Part shown: piece by piece, positions 51,258 to 60,049 of the stretch | Numbering within the stretch: position 1 is the first letter of the stretch | Layout of the letters: every line of letters begins with the position of its first letter | Source of the DNA: Bradyrhizobium sp. CCGUVB4N | Lineage (GTDB): Bacteria > Pseudomonadota > Alphaproteobacteria > Rhizobiales > Xanthobacteraceae | Direction of reading: 5' to 3' | DNA length: 64,000 bases | Assembly: GCF_024199945.1 (NCBI RefSeq) | Contig: NZ_JANADP010000001.1 | Location: 3,038,001 to 3,102,000, forward strand | Translations under genes and position numbers: made by a program | The notes under the pieces: generated by a model | The model's input: the letters and a program-made list of their open reading frames with translations, nothing else | What the model was told of the DNA's origin: nothing | The model's database searches: none

Positions 51258-51304
51258 CTCGCTTTCCTCATCCGGAAGCTTGCCCGCCAACGCGGCGGGT
51301 GCCG

Positions 51305-52225
51305 TCAGTATTTCGAAGGAACGTACATCTCCGACGGGATCGGGCCGCGGTGATAGTCGGGATTGCGGACGCGCGCCGGCAGCACCACCGGAACGTGCGC
51401 CACATCCTGGTACGGAATCTGGCTCAGGAGATGGGAGATACAATTGAGACGGGCGCGCTTCTTGTCCACGGCATCGACGATCCACCATGGCGAATCCGGC
51501 AGATGCGTGTGCTCCAGCATCGTCTCCTTGGCCTTGGTGTAGGCTTCCCAACGGCTGCGGGCTTCGACATCCATCGGGCTCAGCTTCCACTGCTTGAGCG
51601 GATCCTTGATACGCATGGTGAAGCGGAACTGCTGCTCGTCGTCGGTGATGGAGAACCAGTATTTGACGAGGATGATGCCGGAGCGGATCAGCATCCGCTC
51701 GAACTCGGGAACCGTCTTGAAGAACTCCTGATACTGCTCGTCGGTGCAGAAGCCCATCACGCGCTCGACGCCGGCGCGATTGTACCAACTGCGGTCGAAC
51801 AGCACCATCTCGCCGCCTGCGGGCAGGTGCGAGACATAGCGCTGGAAATACCATTGCGTGCGCTCGCGCTCGCTCGGCGCCGGCAGCGCCGCGACGCGGC
51901 AGATGCGGGGATTGAGGCGCTGGGTGATGCGCTTGATGACGCCGCCCTTGCCGGCGGAGTCGCGCCCCTCGAACAGAACCACGACCTTCTTCTTCTCGCT
52001 CTGCACCCAATCCTGGAGCTTGACCAGCTCGCCCTGGAGGCGGAGCAGCTCCCGGAAATAGAGCCGGCGATCGACCGTCGGACCGACGGCGTCGGTCTCG
52101 TCCAGGAGCTCGTCGAGACGGGCGTCATCCAGCTCCATCTCCAGCTCCTCGTCGAGATCGTCGGTCATTTCCCGGATGATGCGCTCGCGTTTGGCCATCT
52201 CAGGGGTGCGGTCGGATGCAGTCAT
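51305..52225 (-). CDS. ppk2: polyphosphate kinase 2 family protein
   Basis: A 306-residue PPK2 that transfers phosphate between polyphosphate and nucleoside di/triphosphates. Walker A GRDSAGKGG at residues 87-95, the lid/Walker B motif DRSWYNRAGVE at 144-154. The N-terminal 60 residues form an acidic helical region. ATG 52225 fits with GAGAG upstream; 14 more residues come from an earlier start. Upstream of the TAXI gene in the same operon. Confidence 0.9.
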   Translation of the reverse strand: MTASDRTPEMAKRERIIREMTDDLDEELEMELDDARLDELLDETDAVGPTVDRRLYFRELLRLQGELVKLQDWVQSEKKKVVVLFEGRDSAGKGGVIKRITQRLNPRICRVAALPAPSERERTQWYFQRYVSHLPAGGEMVLFDRSWYNRAGVERVMGFCTDEQYQEFFKTVPEFERMLIRSGIILVKYWFSITDDEQQFRFTMRIKDPLKQWKLSPMDVEARSRWEAYTKAKETMLEHTHLPDSPWWIVDAVDKKRARLNCISHLLSQIPYQDVAHVPVVLPARVRNPDYHRGPIPSEMYVPSKY

Positions 52226-52345
52226 GGGTCTCTCTCTCGGGCCGGAATGCCTGTCACCCGGGACCATCGACGGGGTTTATTGCGTCCATGTGACACCGGC
52301 GGCCGGCCGGGCCGACCGGCCCGAAAATCGCCCGGCGCGGGTCCG

Positions 52346-52807
52346 TCAGACCGGCAGCGCGATCGAATATTTGACCTGGCTGAGCGCAAAGCTCGACTCG
52401 ATCGAGGCAATGCCGTCGAGCCGGGTCAGCTTGGTCTTGAGGAACGTCTCGTAGGAGGCGAGGTCGGCCGCGACCACGCGCAGCAGATAGTCGCGGTTGC
52501 CGGTCATCAGATAGCACTCCAGCACCTCGTCCCATTTCGAGATGGCGCGGGCGAAACGATTCAGATCCTCCTCCTTCTGCCGCGCCAGCTTGATCGAGAT
52601 GAACACGCTGACATGCAGCCCCAGCGCCTTCTGGTCCACCGTTGCGATGTAGCGCGAGATGACGCCGCGCTCCTCCAGCAGCTTGACCCGGCGATGGCAG
52701 GGGGAGACCGACAGTCCGACCTTGTCGGCGAGCTGCTGCATGGTCAGCCGGCTGTCGGTCTGCAGCAAGGCGAGGATCTTGCGGTCGATGGCGTCGAGCT
52801 CAGGCAT
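52346..52807 (-). CDS. Lrp/AsnC family transcriptional regulator
   Basis: A 153-residue Lrp-type regulator: HTH QLADKVGLSVSPCHRRVKLLEERGVI, then the RAM/ACT-like ligand domain (LECYLMTGNRDYLLRVVA). Divergent from the E1-like transketolase; the classical layout of mdeR/bkdR-type local regulators controlled by amino acids or keto acids. Confidence 0.92.
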   Translation of the reverse strand: MPELDAIDRKILALLQTDSRLTMQQLADKVGLSVSPCHRRVKLLEERGVISRYIATVDQKALGLHVSVFISIKLARQKEEDLNRFARAISKWDEVLECYLMTGNRDYLLRVVAADLASYETFLKTKLTRLDGIASIESSFALSQVKYSIALPV

Positions 52808-52938
52808 TGGGATGAAACCTCTATTTCAGGGCAAGTCATTGGTACGGTATCCCAATATTGGCGGGTATGGCGCGAAAAATTGAGAAATCTGGCGCCGCCC
52901 GCAGGCGTATGATCCGCCTTATTTCCCGGAGCATCGCC

Positions 52939-55302
52939 ATGCCCGCTGATTCCGCGCGTCTCGATACCCTGACTGCACTGGCCCGCAAGGCGTTGTGGCT
53001 GTCGTCATGGACCATCCACCACGCCAATCACGTCCGATCGAACACGGATGGATTGAAGGTCGGCGGTCACCAGGCCTCGTCGGCCTCGCTCGCCACCATC
53101 ATGTCGGCGCTGTATTTCCATGTGCTGCGCCCCGAGGACCGCGTCGCAGTGAAGCCGCATGCGAGCCCTGTGTTCCACGCCATCCAGTATCTGTTCGGCC
53201 GGCAGACCCGCGAGAAGCTGGAGAATTTTCGCGGCTTCAAGGGTGCCCAGTCCTATCCGTCGCGTACCAAGGACGTCGACGACGTCGATTTCTCGACCGG
53301 CTCGGTCGGTCTCGGCGTCGCGCAGACGCTGTTCGCCTCGCTGGTGCAGGATTACGTCAAGGCGCATGGCTGGATGAAGGATCGCCGCGAGGGGCGGATG
53401 ATCGCGCTGGTCGGCGATGCCGAGATGGACGAGGGCAACATCTTCGAAGCCCTGGCCGAAGGCTGGAAGCACGGCCTGCGCAACACCTGGTGGGTGGTCG
53501 ACTACAACCGCCAGTCGCTCGACGCCGTCGTGCGCGAAGGTCTCTGGGAAAAGTTCGAGACCATGTTCCGCAATTTCGGCTGGGACGTGGTCATCGTGAA
53601 ATACGGCCGCCTGATGCGCGAGGCCTTCGCCGAACCCGGCGGCGAGGCGCTGAAGAGCTGGATCGACAATTGCCCGAACGCGCTCTATGCGGCGCTTTGC
53701 TTCCAGGGCGGCGCGGCGTTCCGCAAGCATTTGCACGACGAGATCGGCGACCAGGGGCCGATCACGAAGCTGATCGACAAGCGTAGCGACGAGGAGTTGC
53801 TGGCGCTGATGTCGAATCTCGGCGGCCACGACATGGCGAGCATGGTCGAGGCGTTCGAATCGATCGACCACGACCGCCCGGTCTGCTTCATCGCCTACAC
53901 CATCAAGGGTGTCGGCCTGCCGTTCCAGGGCCACAAGGACAACCATGCCGGCCTGATGACGGTCGCGCAGATGGAGAAATATCGCGAGAGCCAGAACATC
54001 CGTCCCGGCCACGAATGGGACAAGTACGAAGGCCTGATGCAGGACGCAGCCGAGCTCGAGGCGTTCCTCGCGCGCGTTCCGTTCAACAAGGATGGCCGCC
54101 GGCTGACCGCGCCGGTCGTCGAGGTGCCGCAACAGCTCGCCTTCAAGCCGTCGCCGCAGATGTCCACGCAACAGGGCTTTGGCCTCGTGCTGAACGAGAT
54201 CGCGCGCGGCGACAGCGAGCTGGCGCGGCGCATCGTCACGACCTCGCCCGACGTCACGGTCTCGACCAATCTCGGTCCGTGGGTGAACCGGCGCGGCCTG
54301 TTCGCGCGCGGCGAGAAGGCGGATTTATTCCGCAGCGAGAAAATTCCATCCACATTCAACTGGGACTTCTCGCCCAAGGGCCAGCATCTCGAGCTCGGAA
54401 TCGCCGAGATGAACCTGTTCATCATGCTCTCGGCGCTCGGCCTGTCGCACCAGATCAACGGCGCGCGGCTGCTGCCGGTCGGCACGCTCTACGATCCCTT
54501 CATCGAGCGCGGCCTCGATGCGCTCAACTACGCCTGCTACCAGGATGCGCGCTTCATGGTGGCGGCGACGCCATCAGGTATCACGCTCGCCCCGGAGGGC
54601 GGCGCCCACCAGTCGATTGCGACACCGCTGATCGGCATGGCGCAGGACGGGCTCGCCTCGTTCGAGCCGGCCTTCGTCGACGAGCTCGCCGTGATCATGG
54701 GCTGGGGCTTCGAGCACATGCAGCGCGATCCGGGCGAGGGCGGCTCGGTCTATCTCCGCCTCTCGACGCGCAGCATCGAGCAGGCGCAGCGCATCATGAC
54801 GCCCGAACTGCAGCAGGGCATCACGGACGGCGCCTATTGGCTGCGGAAGCCGGGCCCGAATGCCGAACTCGTGATCGCCTATACCGGCGCAGTCGCACCG
54901 GAGGCGATCGAGGCGACCGGGTTCATCGGCGAGAGTCGGCGCGACATCGGCCTGCTTGCAATCACCTCGGCCGATCGCCTCTACACGGGATGGACCGCCG
55001 CGCGAAAATTGCGGCGTGACCGGCGTGGCGTGCAGCATCTCAGCCACATCGAGAAATTGCTGGCGCCGCTGCCGCGCGACTGCGGCATCGTGACCGTGAT
55101 CGACGGCCATCCGTCTGCGCTCGGCTGGCTCGGCAGTGTCCGCGGCCATCGCGTCGAAGCGCTGGGTGTCGAGCAGTTCGGCCAGACCGGCACCATTGCG
55201 GACCTCTATCGGCACTATGGCATCGACGCGAATGCGATCATCGATGCGGCGGAAAGCCTCACCACCGGCGCGCCGATCGTCCATCGCAAGATGGCGGTTT
55301 AA
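52939..55302 (+). CDS. transketolase-family E1 (pyruvate/2-oxobutyrate dehydrogenase E1-like)
   Basis: A 787-residue thiamine-diphosphate enzyme of the homodimeric AceE type. The ThDP/Mg motif is GDAEMDEGNIFEAL (about 158-171) with VVDYNRQS; the transketolase-pyrimidine part shows LELGIAEMNLFIMLSALGL. True AceE is near 890 residues, so it lacks about 100. The likely reaction is decarboxylation of a 2-oxoacid such as 2-oxobutyrate (MdeB type), as an Lrp gene is divergent. No E2 or E3 subunit is adjacent. ATG 52939 with CGGAGC upstream. Confidence 0.88.
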   Translation: MPADSARLDTLTALARKALWLSSWTIHHANHVRSNTDGLKVGGHQASSASLATIMSALYFHVLRPEDRVAVKPHASPVFHAIQYLFGRQTREKLENFRGFKGAQSYPSRTKDVDDVDFSTGSVGLGVAQTLFASLVQDYVKAHGWMKDRREGRMIALVGDAEMDEGNIFEALAEGWKHGLRNTWWVVDYNRQSLDAVVREGLWEKFETMFRNFGWDVVIVKYGRLMREAFAEPGGEALKSWIDNCPNALYAALCFQGGAAFRKHLHDEIGDQGPITKLIDKRSDEELLALMSNLGGHDMASMVEAFESIDHDRPVCFIAYTIKGVGLPFQGHKDNHAGLMTVAQMEKYRESQNIRPGHEWDKYEGLMQDAAELEAFLARVPFNKDGRRLTAPVVEVPQQLAFKPSPQMSTQQGFGLVLNEIARGDSELARRIVTTSPDVTVSTNLGPWVNRRGLFARGEKADLFRSEKIPSTFNWDFSPKGQHLELGIAEMNLFIMLSALGLSHQINGARLLPVGTLYDPFIERGLDALNYACYQDARFMVAATPSGITLAPEGGAHQSIATPLIGMAQDGLASFEPAFVDELAVIMGWGFEHMQRDPGEGGSVYLRLSTRSIEQAQRIMTPELQQGITDGAYWLRKPGPNAELVIAYTGAVAPEAIEATGFIGESRRDIGLLAITSADRLYTGWTAARKLRRDRRGVQHLSHIEKLLAPLPRDCGIVTVIDGHPSALGWLGSVRGHRVEALGVEQFGQTGTIADLYRHYGIDANAIIDAAESLTTGAPIVHRKMAV

Positions 55303-55318
55303 TCGGGGTAACCACCTT

Positions 55319-55440
55319 GTCGCCCCGGCGAAGGCCGGGGCCCATACGCCGCGGCAGTCGTTGTAAGCCGCAGGTGGTCGACGCCAGAGCAAGCCAACTA
55401 AGCTTTGTGGTTATGGGTCCCGGCCTTCGCCGGGACGACA
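55319..55440. repeat. Intergenic inverted repeat, type D
   Basis: Left arm GTCGCCCCGGCGAAGGCCGG and GGCCCATA; right arm TATGGGTCCCGGCCTTCGCC and GGGACGAC. Perfect over most of its arms with a central AT-richer part. Lies between the E1 and aldehyde dehydrogenase genes. Confidence 0.85.
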
Positions 55441-55599
55441 ATACGTGTGAGGCGAGAGCCTTGCCACGTTCCCGCCATCGGCTCATATAACCTCCGTCCG
55501 CCGCAACGCTGGCCCCGCATATGGCGGGTTCAATTGCCGGCGCTTTCGTGCAAGGATGCCTGCCGAAACGCCCCCCAAGCCCCCAAGAAGAGGTTAACG

Positions 55600-57030
55600 A
55601 TGGTCAATCGCATGCAATTCTACATCGACGGCGCCTGGGTCGATCCCGCCGTCAAGAAGTCCACCCCGGTCGTCAATCCGGCGACGGAAGAGGCGATGTA
55701 CGAGATTGCGCTCGGCTCCAAGGCTGACGTGGACAAGGCGGTTGCCGCCGCCAAGCGCGCTTTTGCAACTTTCTCCCAGACCAGCCGTGAAGAGCGCGTC
55801 GCGCTGCTCACGAAAGTCATCGAGGTCTACAAGGGCCGTCTCAAGGAGATCGGGGCTTCCGTCTCCGACGAAATGGGCGCGCCGCTGCCGATGGCCGAAA
55901 AGCTCCAGGCCGGCGCCGGTCTCGGCCATCTCATGACCACGCTCGACGTGCTCAAGAACTATCATTTCGAGGAGCCGATCGGCACCGCCATGGTGCTGCG
56001 CGAGCCCGTTGGCGTGGTCGGCATGATCACCCCCTGGAACTGGCCGCTCAACCAGATCGCCTGCAAGGTCGCGCCCGCGCTTGCCGCCGGCTGCACCATG
56101 ATCCTGAAGCCGTCGGAATTCACGCCGACCTCGGCTTTGATCTTTGCGGAAATCTTGCATGAAGCCGGTGTGCCGAAGGGCGTGTTCAACCTCGTCAACG
56201 GCCTCGGCCCCGAGGTCGGTGCCGCCATGAGCGAGCACCCCGACATCGACATGATCTCCTTCACCGGCTCGACCCGCGCCGGCATCGACGTTGCCAAGCG
56301 CGCGGCGCCGACCGTGAAGCGCGTCAGCCAGGAGCTCGGCGGCAAGTCGCCGAACGTCATTCTCGAAGGCGCCGACCTCACGAAGGCGGTGACCGGCGGC
56401 GTGATGCACATGTTCAACAACTCCGGCCAGTCCTGCAATGCGCCCTCGCGCATGATCGTGCCGTTGTCGAAGATGAAGGAAGTCGCCGCGATCGCGAAGG
56501 CCGTCGCCGACAAGACCAAGGCGGGCGACCCGCGCGCCGAAGGCACCACCATCGGCCCGGTCGTCAACCGCGGCCAGTGGGACAAGATCCAGGCGTTGAT
56601 CAAGAAGGGTATCGACGAGGGCGCAACGCTCGTCGCCGGTGGCCCGGGCCTGCCCGAAGGCGTCAACAAGGGCTTCTATGTCCGCCCGACCATCTTCGCC
56701 GACGTCACCCCCGAGATGACGATTGCGCGCGAAGAAATCTTCGGACCGGTGCTGACCATCCTCGGCGCCAAGGACGAAGCCGAAGCCGTGCACATCGCCA
56801 ACGACACGCCGTACGGTCTCGCTGGTTACGTCTCCGGCGCTTCGGTCGAGGACGCCAAGCGTGTCGGCCGTCAGATCCGCGCCGGCAACGTCAACCTGCA
56901 GGGCGTGCCCAACGATCGCACCGCGCCGTTCGGCGGCTACAAGCAGTCGGGCAACGGCCGCGAGTGGGGCAAGTACGGCCTCGAGGACTTCCTCGAAGTG
57001 AAGGCGGTTGCGGGCTTCAACGCCGCGTAA
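55600..57030 (+). CDS. aldehyde dehydrogenase family protein
   Basis: A 476-residue NAD(P)-dependent aldehyde dehydrogenase. General base Glu in QELGGKSPN (about residue 245), nucleophile Cys in GQSCNAPSR (about 278; the usual G-Q-x-C), cofactor motif FTGSTRAG, N-terminal PWNWPLNQ. ATG 55600 after AAGAGG. A strong Rho-independent terminator follows, so this is a single-gene unit. Confidence 0.95.
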   Translation: MVNRMQFYIDGAWVDPAVKKSTPVVNPATEEAMYEIALGSKADVDKAVAAAKRAFATFSQTSREERVALLTKVIEVYKGRLKEIGASVSDEMGAPLPMAEKLQAGAGLGHLMTTLDVLKNYHFEEPIGTAMVLREPVGVVGMITPWNWPLNQIACKVAPALAAGCTMILKPSEFTPTSALIFAEILHEAGVPKGVFNLVNGLGPEVGAAMSEHPDIDMISFTGSTRAGIDVAKRAAPTVKRVSQELGGKSPNVILEGADLTKAVTGGVMHMFNNSGQSCNAPSRMIVPLSKMKEVAAIAKAVADKTKAGDPRAEGTTIGPVVNRGQWDKIQALIKKGIDEGATLVAGGPGLPEGVNKGFYVRPTIFADVTPEMTIAREEIFGPVLTILGAKDEAEAVHIANDTPYGLAGYVSGASVEDAKRVGRQIRAGNVNLQGVPNDRTAPFGGYKQSGNGREWGKYGLEDFLEVKAVAGFNAA

Positions 57031-57052
57031 GCGTCAGCGATTGAACAGAATG

Positions 57053-57091
57053 ACGCCGGAGCGGGAAACCGCCCCGGCGTTTTTGTTTTTG
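57053..57091 (+). terminator. Rho-independent terminator of the aldehyde dehydrogenase gene
   Basis: ACGCCGG pairs with CCGGCGT and inside GCGG with CCGC around GAAA; then TTTTGTTTTT. An excellent intrinsic terminator 23 bp after the stop. Confidence 0.9.
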
Positions 57092-57118
57092 CTCAGGTGT
57101 GTCGACAACGCGAGGTGC

Positions 57119-57210
57119 CGTAGGGTGGGCAAAGGAGCGAAGCGACGTGCCCACGATCTCGCGCGACGAACAGGCAGTGGTGGGCACGCTTCGCTTTGCC
57201 CACCCTACGA
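57119..57210. repeat. Intergenic inverted repeat, type E
   Basis: Left arm CGTAGGGTGGGCAAAG plus GCGAAGC; right arm GCTTCGCTTTGCCCACCC and TACG; an inner TGCCCAC/GTGGGCA pair. It lies between the aldehyde dehydrogenase terminator and the convergent SMP-30 gene. Confidence 0.85.
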
Positions 57211-57230
57211 GACCGTCATCGCGGCGACGG

Positions 57231-58208
57231 TTATCCCCCCATCGCGCCCTGCGTATTCACATACAGCGCGTAGATCGACTGGCTCGCCGCCATGAACAGG
57301 CGGTTGCGCTTGACGCCGCCGAAGCAGAGATTGGCGCAACGCTCGGGCAGCGCGATGCGGCCGATCATGACGCCGTCGGGTGCGAACACCACGACGCCGT
57401 CGAGCTCCGGATCGCCCATGCCCCAGCCGCACCAGAGATTGCCGTCGATGTCGCAGCGCATGCCGTCCGGCGTGCCGGGACCTGCATCGATGTGGACGCG
57501 TTTGTTGGAGATCGTGGTGCCATCCGCCGAGACGTCATAGGCGAGGATCTTGCGGTTCGGCACACCGCGCGATTCCACCACGTAGAGAATCTTCTCGTCC
57601 GGCGAGAAGCACAGCCCGTTCGGACCCAGCACGCCCTCGGCGACGACGCTCGCCTTGCGGGTCACGGGATCGAGCCGGTAGACGTTCGGTTCGATCTCGG
57701 GCTCCGCCTTGTAGCCCTCGTAATTGCCGAGCAGGCCGAAGGTCGGATCGGTGAACCAGATCGAGCCGTCCGATTTGACAACGATATCGTTCGGCGAGTT
57801 CAACCGCTTGCCGTTGAATTGATCCATCAGCACCGTGATCTCGCCGTCATATTCGGTACGGGTCACGCGGCGCCCGCCATGCTCGCAGGTGACGAGCCGG
57901 CCCTGCCGGTCGCGCGTGTTGCCGTTGGCGAAATTGGAGGGTTTTCGGAAAACCGAAACAGCGCCGGTCTCTTCTTCCCATTTGATGATGCGCTGGTTCG
58001 GAATATCGCTACAGAGCAGATAGCGCCCGTCGCCGAACCAGACCGGCCCTTCCGCCCAGCGCAGGCCGGTCGCCAGCCGCTCCACGGCCGAGAGTTTCAA
58101 CCAGTATTTTTCGAAACGGGGGTCGAGGACGTGAATGGCCGGATCGGGGTAATAGGTCGCCGGTCGCCAGCCTGGCCGTTCCTGGGTGTGGGACGATGCC
58201 TCATTCAT
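57231..58208 (-). CDS. SMP-30/gluconolactonase family protein
   Basis: A 325-residue propeller lactonase. Motifs: WAEGPVWFGDGRYLLCSD (Glu ligand), RLNSPNDIVVKSDGSIWFTD (Asn), GPNGLCFSPDEKILYVV, GTPDGMRCDIDGNLWCGW (Asp). I choose ATG 58208 with GAGAG upstream, rather than the longer start to 58283. Divergent from the uronate-dehydrogenase-like gene, with which it could form lactone production and hydrolysis. Confidence 0.9.
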   Translation of the reverse strand: MNEASSHTQERPGWRPATYYPDPAIHVLDPRFEKYWLKLSAVERLATGLRWAEGPVWFGDGRYLLCSDIPNQRIIKWEEETGAVSVFRKPSNFANGNTRDRQGRLVTCEHGGRRVTRTEYDGEITVLMDQFNGKRLNSPNDIVVKSDGSIWFTDPTFGLLGNYEGYKAEPEIEPNVYRLDPVTRKASVVAEGVLGPNGLCFSPDEKILYVVESRGVPNRKILAYDVSADGTTISNKRVHIDAGPGTPDGMRCDIDGNLWCGWGMGDPELDGVVVFAPDGVMIGRIALPERCANLCFGGVKRNRLFMAASQSIYALYVNTQGAMGG

Positions 58209-58297
58209 GTCGGTTCTCTCGTTTCGTTCCCTCTGGACATTCCTGCTATCATTAGAGACACGTGACCGCAAATTGGTTGCCAAAGACGAGGAAAGAC

Positions 58298-59122
58298 ATG
58301 CCGCGCATCTTGATGACGGGAGCTTCGGGCGGAATCGGAACGCGCCTGCGAAAACTGTTGCCGCCGATCTATCCGGACCTCCTGCTCAGCGACATCAAGC
58401 CGCCTGCCGATCTCGCGCCGAACGAGCAGTTCAAGGCGGCCGACCTGTCCGACCTTGCCCAGTGCGAGGCGATCTGCGAGGGCGTCGACGGCATCCTGCA
58501 TTTCGGCGGCTATTCGGTCGAAGGGCCCTGGAACGACATCCTGCAGGCCAACATCATCGGCGGCTACAATCTGTTCGAGGCGGCGTATCGCAAGGGCGTC
58601 AAGCGCGTGGTGTTCGCGTCCTCGAACCATGCCGTCGGCTTCTATCCCCGCCACCACAAGATCGGCACCGACGTCACCCCGCGCCCGGACGGCCGCTACG
58701 GCGTCAGCAAAGTATTCGGCGAAGCACTCGGCGCGCTCTATGCCGACAAGCACGGCCTGAAGGTGACGTGCCTGCGCATCGGCAATTTCGGTGATGTGCC
58801 GCTGGACCTTCGCCGGATCTCGATCTGGCTGAAGCCGGAAGATCTTGTGCAGCTCTGCCAGATCGGGCTCGAGCATCCCGGCATCCATTTCGAGGTGTTC
58901 TATGGCGCCTCGCTCAACGAGCGCGCCTGGTGGGATAACCACCGAGCCTACGAATTCGGCTATCGCCCCACCGGCCGCTCCGAGGATCACGTGGCGCATG
59001 CCATGGCCGAGCAGGCCAAGCTGAAGCCCGATCCGGTCGGCGACCACTACCAGGGCGGCGCATTCTGCAGCAACGAGTTCGACGGCGACGAGAGCCGGAT
59101 CATCGACTGGAACAAGCGGTAG
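58298..59122 (+). CDS. uronate-dehydrogenase-like NAD(P) oxidoreductase
   Basis: A 274-residue short-chain (extended) dehydrogenase. NAD motif TGASGGIGTR, catalytic YGVSK, and HFGGYSVEGPWNDILQANIIG and SSNHAVGFYP strings typical of uronate dehydrogenase (Udh) of Agrobacterium. It would oxidise glucuronate/galacturonate to an aldarolactone. Starts at ATG 58298 after GAGGAAAG. With the divergent SMP-30 lactonase it could form an oxidative uronate route. Confidence 0.88.
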   Translation: MPRILMTGASGGIGTRLRKLLPPIYPDLLLSDIKPPADLAPNEQFKAADLSDLAQCEAICEGVDGILHFGGYSVEGPWNDILQANIIGGYNLFEAAYRKGVKRVVFASSNHAVGFYPRHHKIGTDVTPRPDGRYGVSKVFGEALGALYADKHGLKVTCLRIGNFGDVPLDLRRISIWLKPEDLVQLCQIGLEHPGIHFEVFYGASLNERAWWDNHRAYEFGYRPTGRSEDHVAHAMAEQAKLKPDPVGDHYQGGAFCSNEFDGDESRIIDWNKR

Positions 59123-59133
59123 GACACAATGTT

Positions 59134-59161
59134 CTCTCTCGTCCCGTTCGGGGCGAGAGAG
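59134..59161. terminator. 13-bp stem hairpin between convergent genes
   Basis: CTCTCTCGTCCCG and CGGGGCGAGAGAG pair (one G-T) around TT. It lies between the stop of the uronate-dehydrogenase-like gene and the stop of the channel gene; likely a two-way terminator, without a T-run. Confidence 0.6.
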
Positions 59162-59185
59162 CCCTCGGCAGCAAGCGCCTGCCGC

Positions 59186-60016
59186 CTAATCCATTCCCTC
59201 ATCGGGAATGTTCAAAATGGTCCCGCAGGCCTTGCAATGCACCGCGTCGACGTCGTGGCGCTGGAGGCCACAGACCGGGCAGGAGAAGCGCACCTTCGAG
59301 GGCGCGAGCAGCGCCTTGGCAAGATTCAGGAACAGGGTCACGCCGAAGATCATGATGACGACGGTGATCAGGCGTCCGACGGTGCCGGGCAGGGTGATGT
59401 CGCCGAAGCCGGTCGTGGTCAGTGCGGTGACCGTGAAGTAGAGCGCGTCGGCATAATTGCCGATCTGCGGGTTGTGCGACTTCTGGGTCTCGTAGACCAC
59501 GCCCGTCATGATGAAGACGAACACGCCGAGATTGGCGACGGCAAAGATGACCTCTTCGTTGCGTCGGAAGAAGGCGCTGTCGATCCGCAGGCGCGCCACC
59601 ATCTGGTTGTCGCCCAGAAGCCGCAACGTTCGAAATGCGCGCAGGAAGCCGCCGGCCTCGCCTGCGAGCGGTGCAAGGAACGAGATGATGACCACGACGT
59701 CGGTCCAGGTCGATAGCCGCGCGAGGTCGTGCAGCGGGTGGCGACTGATGATCATCCGTGCGGAGAAGTCCGCCAGGATCAGGACACCGAACACGACATC
59801 GAGGGACTCGACGATCCCGCCGCGCGGCAGGAACGACGTCGCGATGATGAACAAGACCGTCGCGATGTCGAGCACGAGCAGCGCGTAGCGGAATCGGATG
59901 CAGCCGAAGGTGTCGCCTTCGTAAAGCTGCCGAAGCCTGCCCTTCAGGATCTCGAACGGGACGCTGATCGCGTCGAGCGGCCCATGTCCCTTGGTGCTGT
60001 CGTGATCAAGTGCCAT
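59186..60016 (-). CDS. voltage-gated-type potassium channel with C-terminal zinc ribbon
   Basis: A 276-residue ion channel subunit. S4-like span LRAFRTLRLLGDNQMVARLR with regularly spaced Arg, the pore TVTALTTTGFGD (filter TTTGFGD, a variant of TVGYGD) and a last span. The C-terminus carries CPVCG and CKACG (Cys246, 249, 261, 264), a zinc ribbon in the cytoplasm. The ribbon is unusual for a channel; it may bind nucleic acid or protein. Start ATG 60016 without a clear SD. Confidence 0.88.
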   Translation of the reverse strand: MALDHDSTKGHGPLDAISVPFEILKGRLRQLYEGDTFGCIRFRYALLVLDIATVLFIIATSFLPRGGIVESLDVVFGVLILADFSARMIISRHPLHDLARLSTWTDVVVIISFLAPLAGEAGGFLRAFRTLRLLGDNQMVARLRIDSAFFRRNEEVIFAVANLGVFVFIMTGVVYETQKSHNPQIGNYADALYFTVTALTTTGFGDITLPGTVGRLITVVIMIFGVTLFLNLAKALLAPSKVRFSCPVCGLQRHDVDAVHCKACGTILNIPDEGMD

Positions 60017-60049
60017 GGCCAGCGATCGCCGCGCGGATATTCCGGCGGC

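Noticed and set aside
51140-52912. 590-codon open frame on the plus strand
   Set aside because: Antisense to PPK2 and Lrp, which both have strong motifs.
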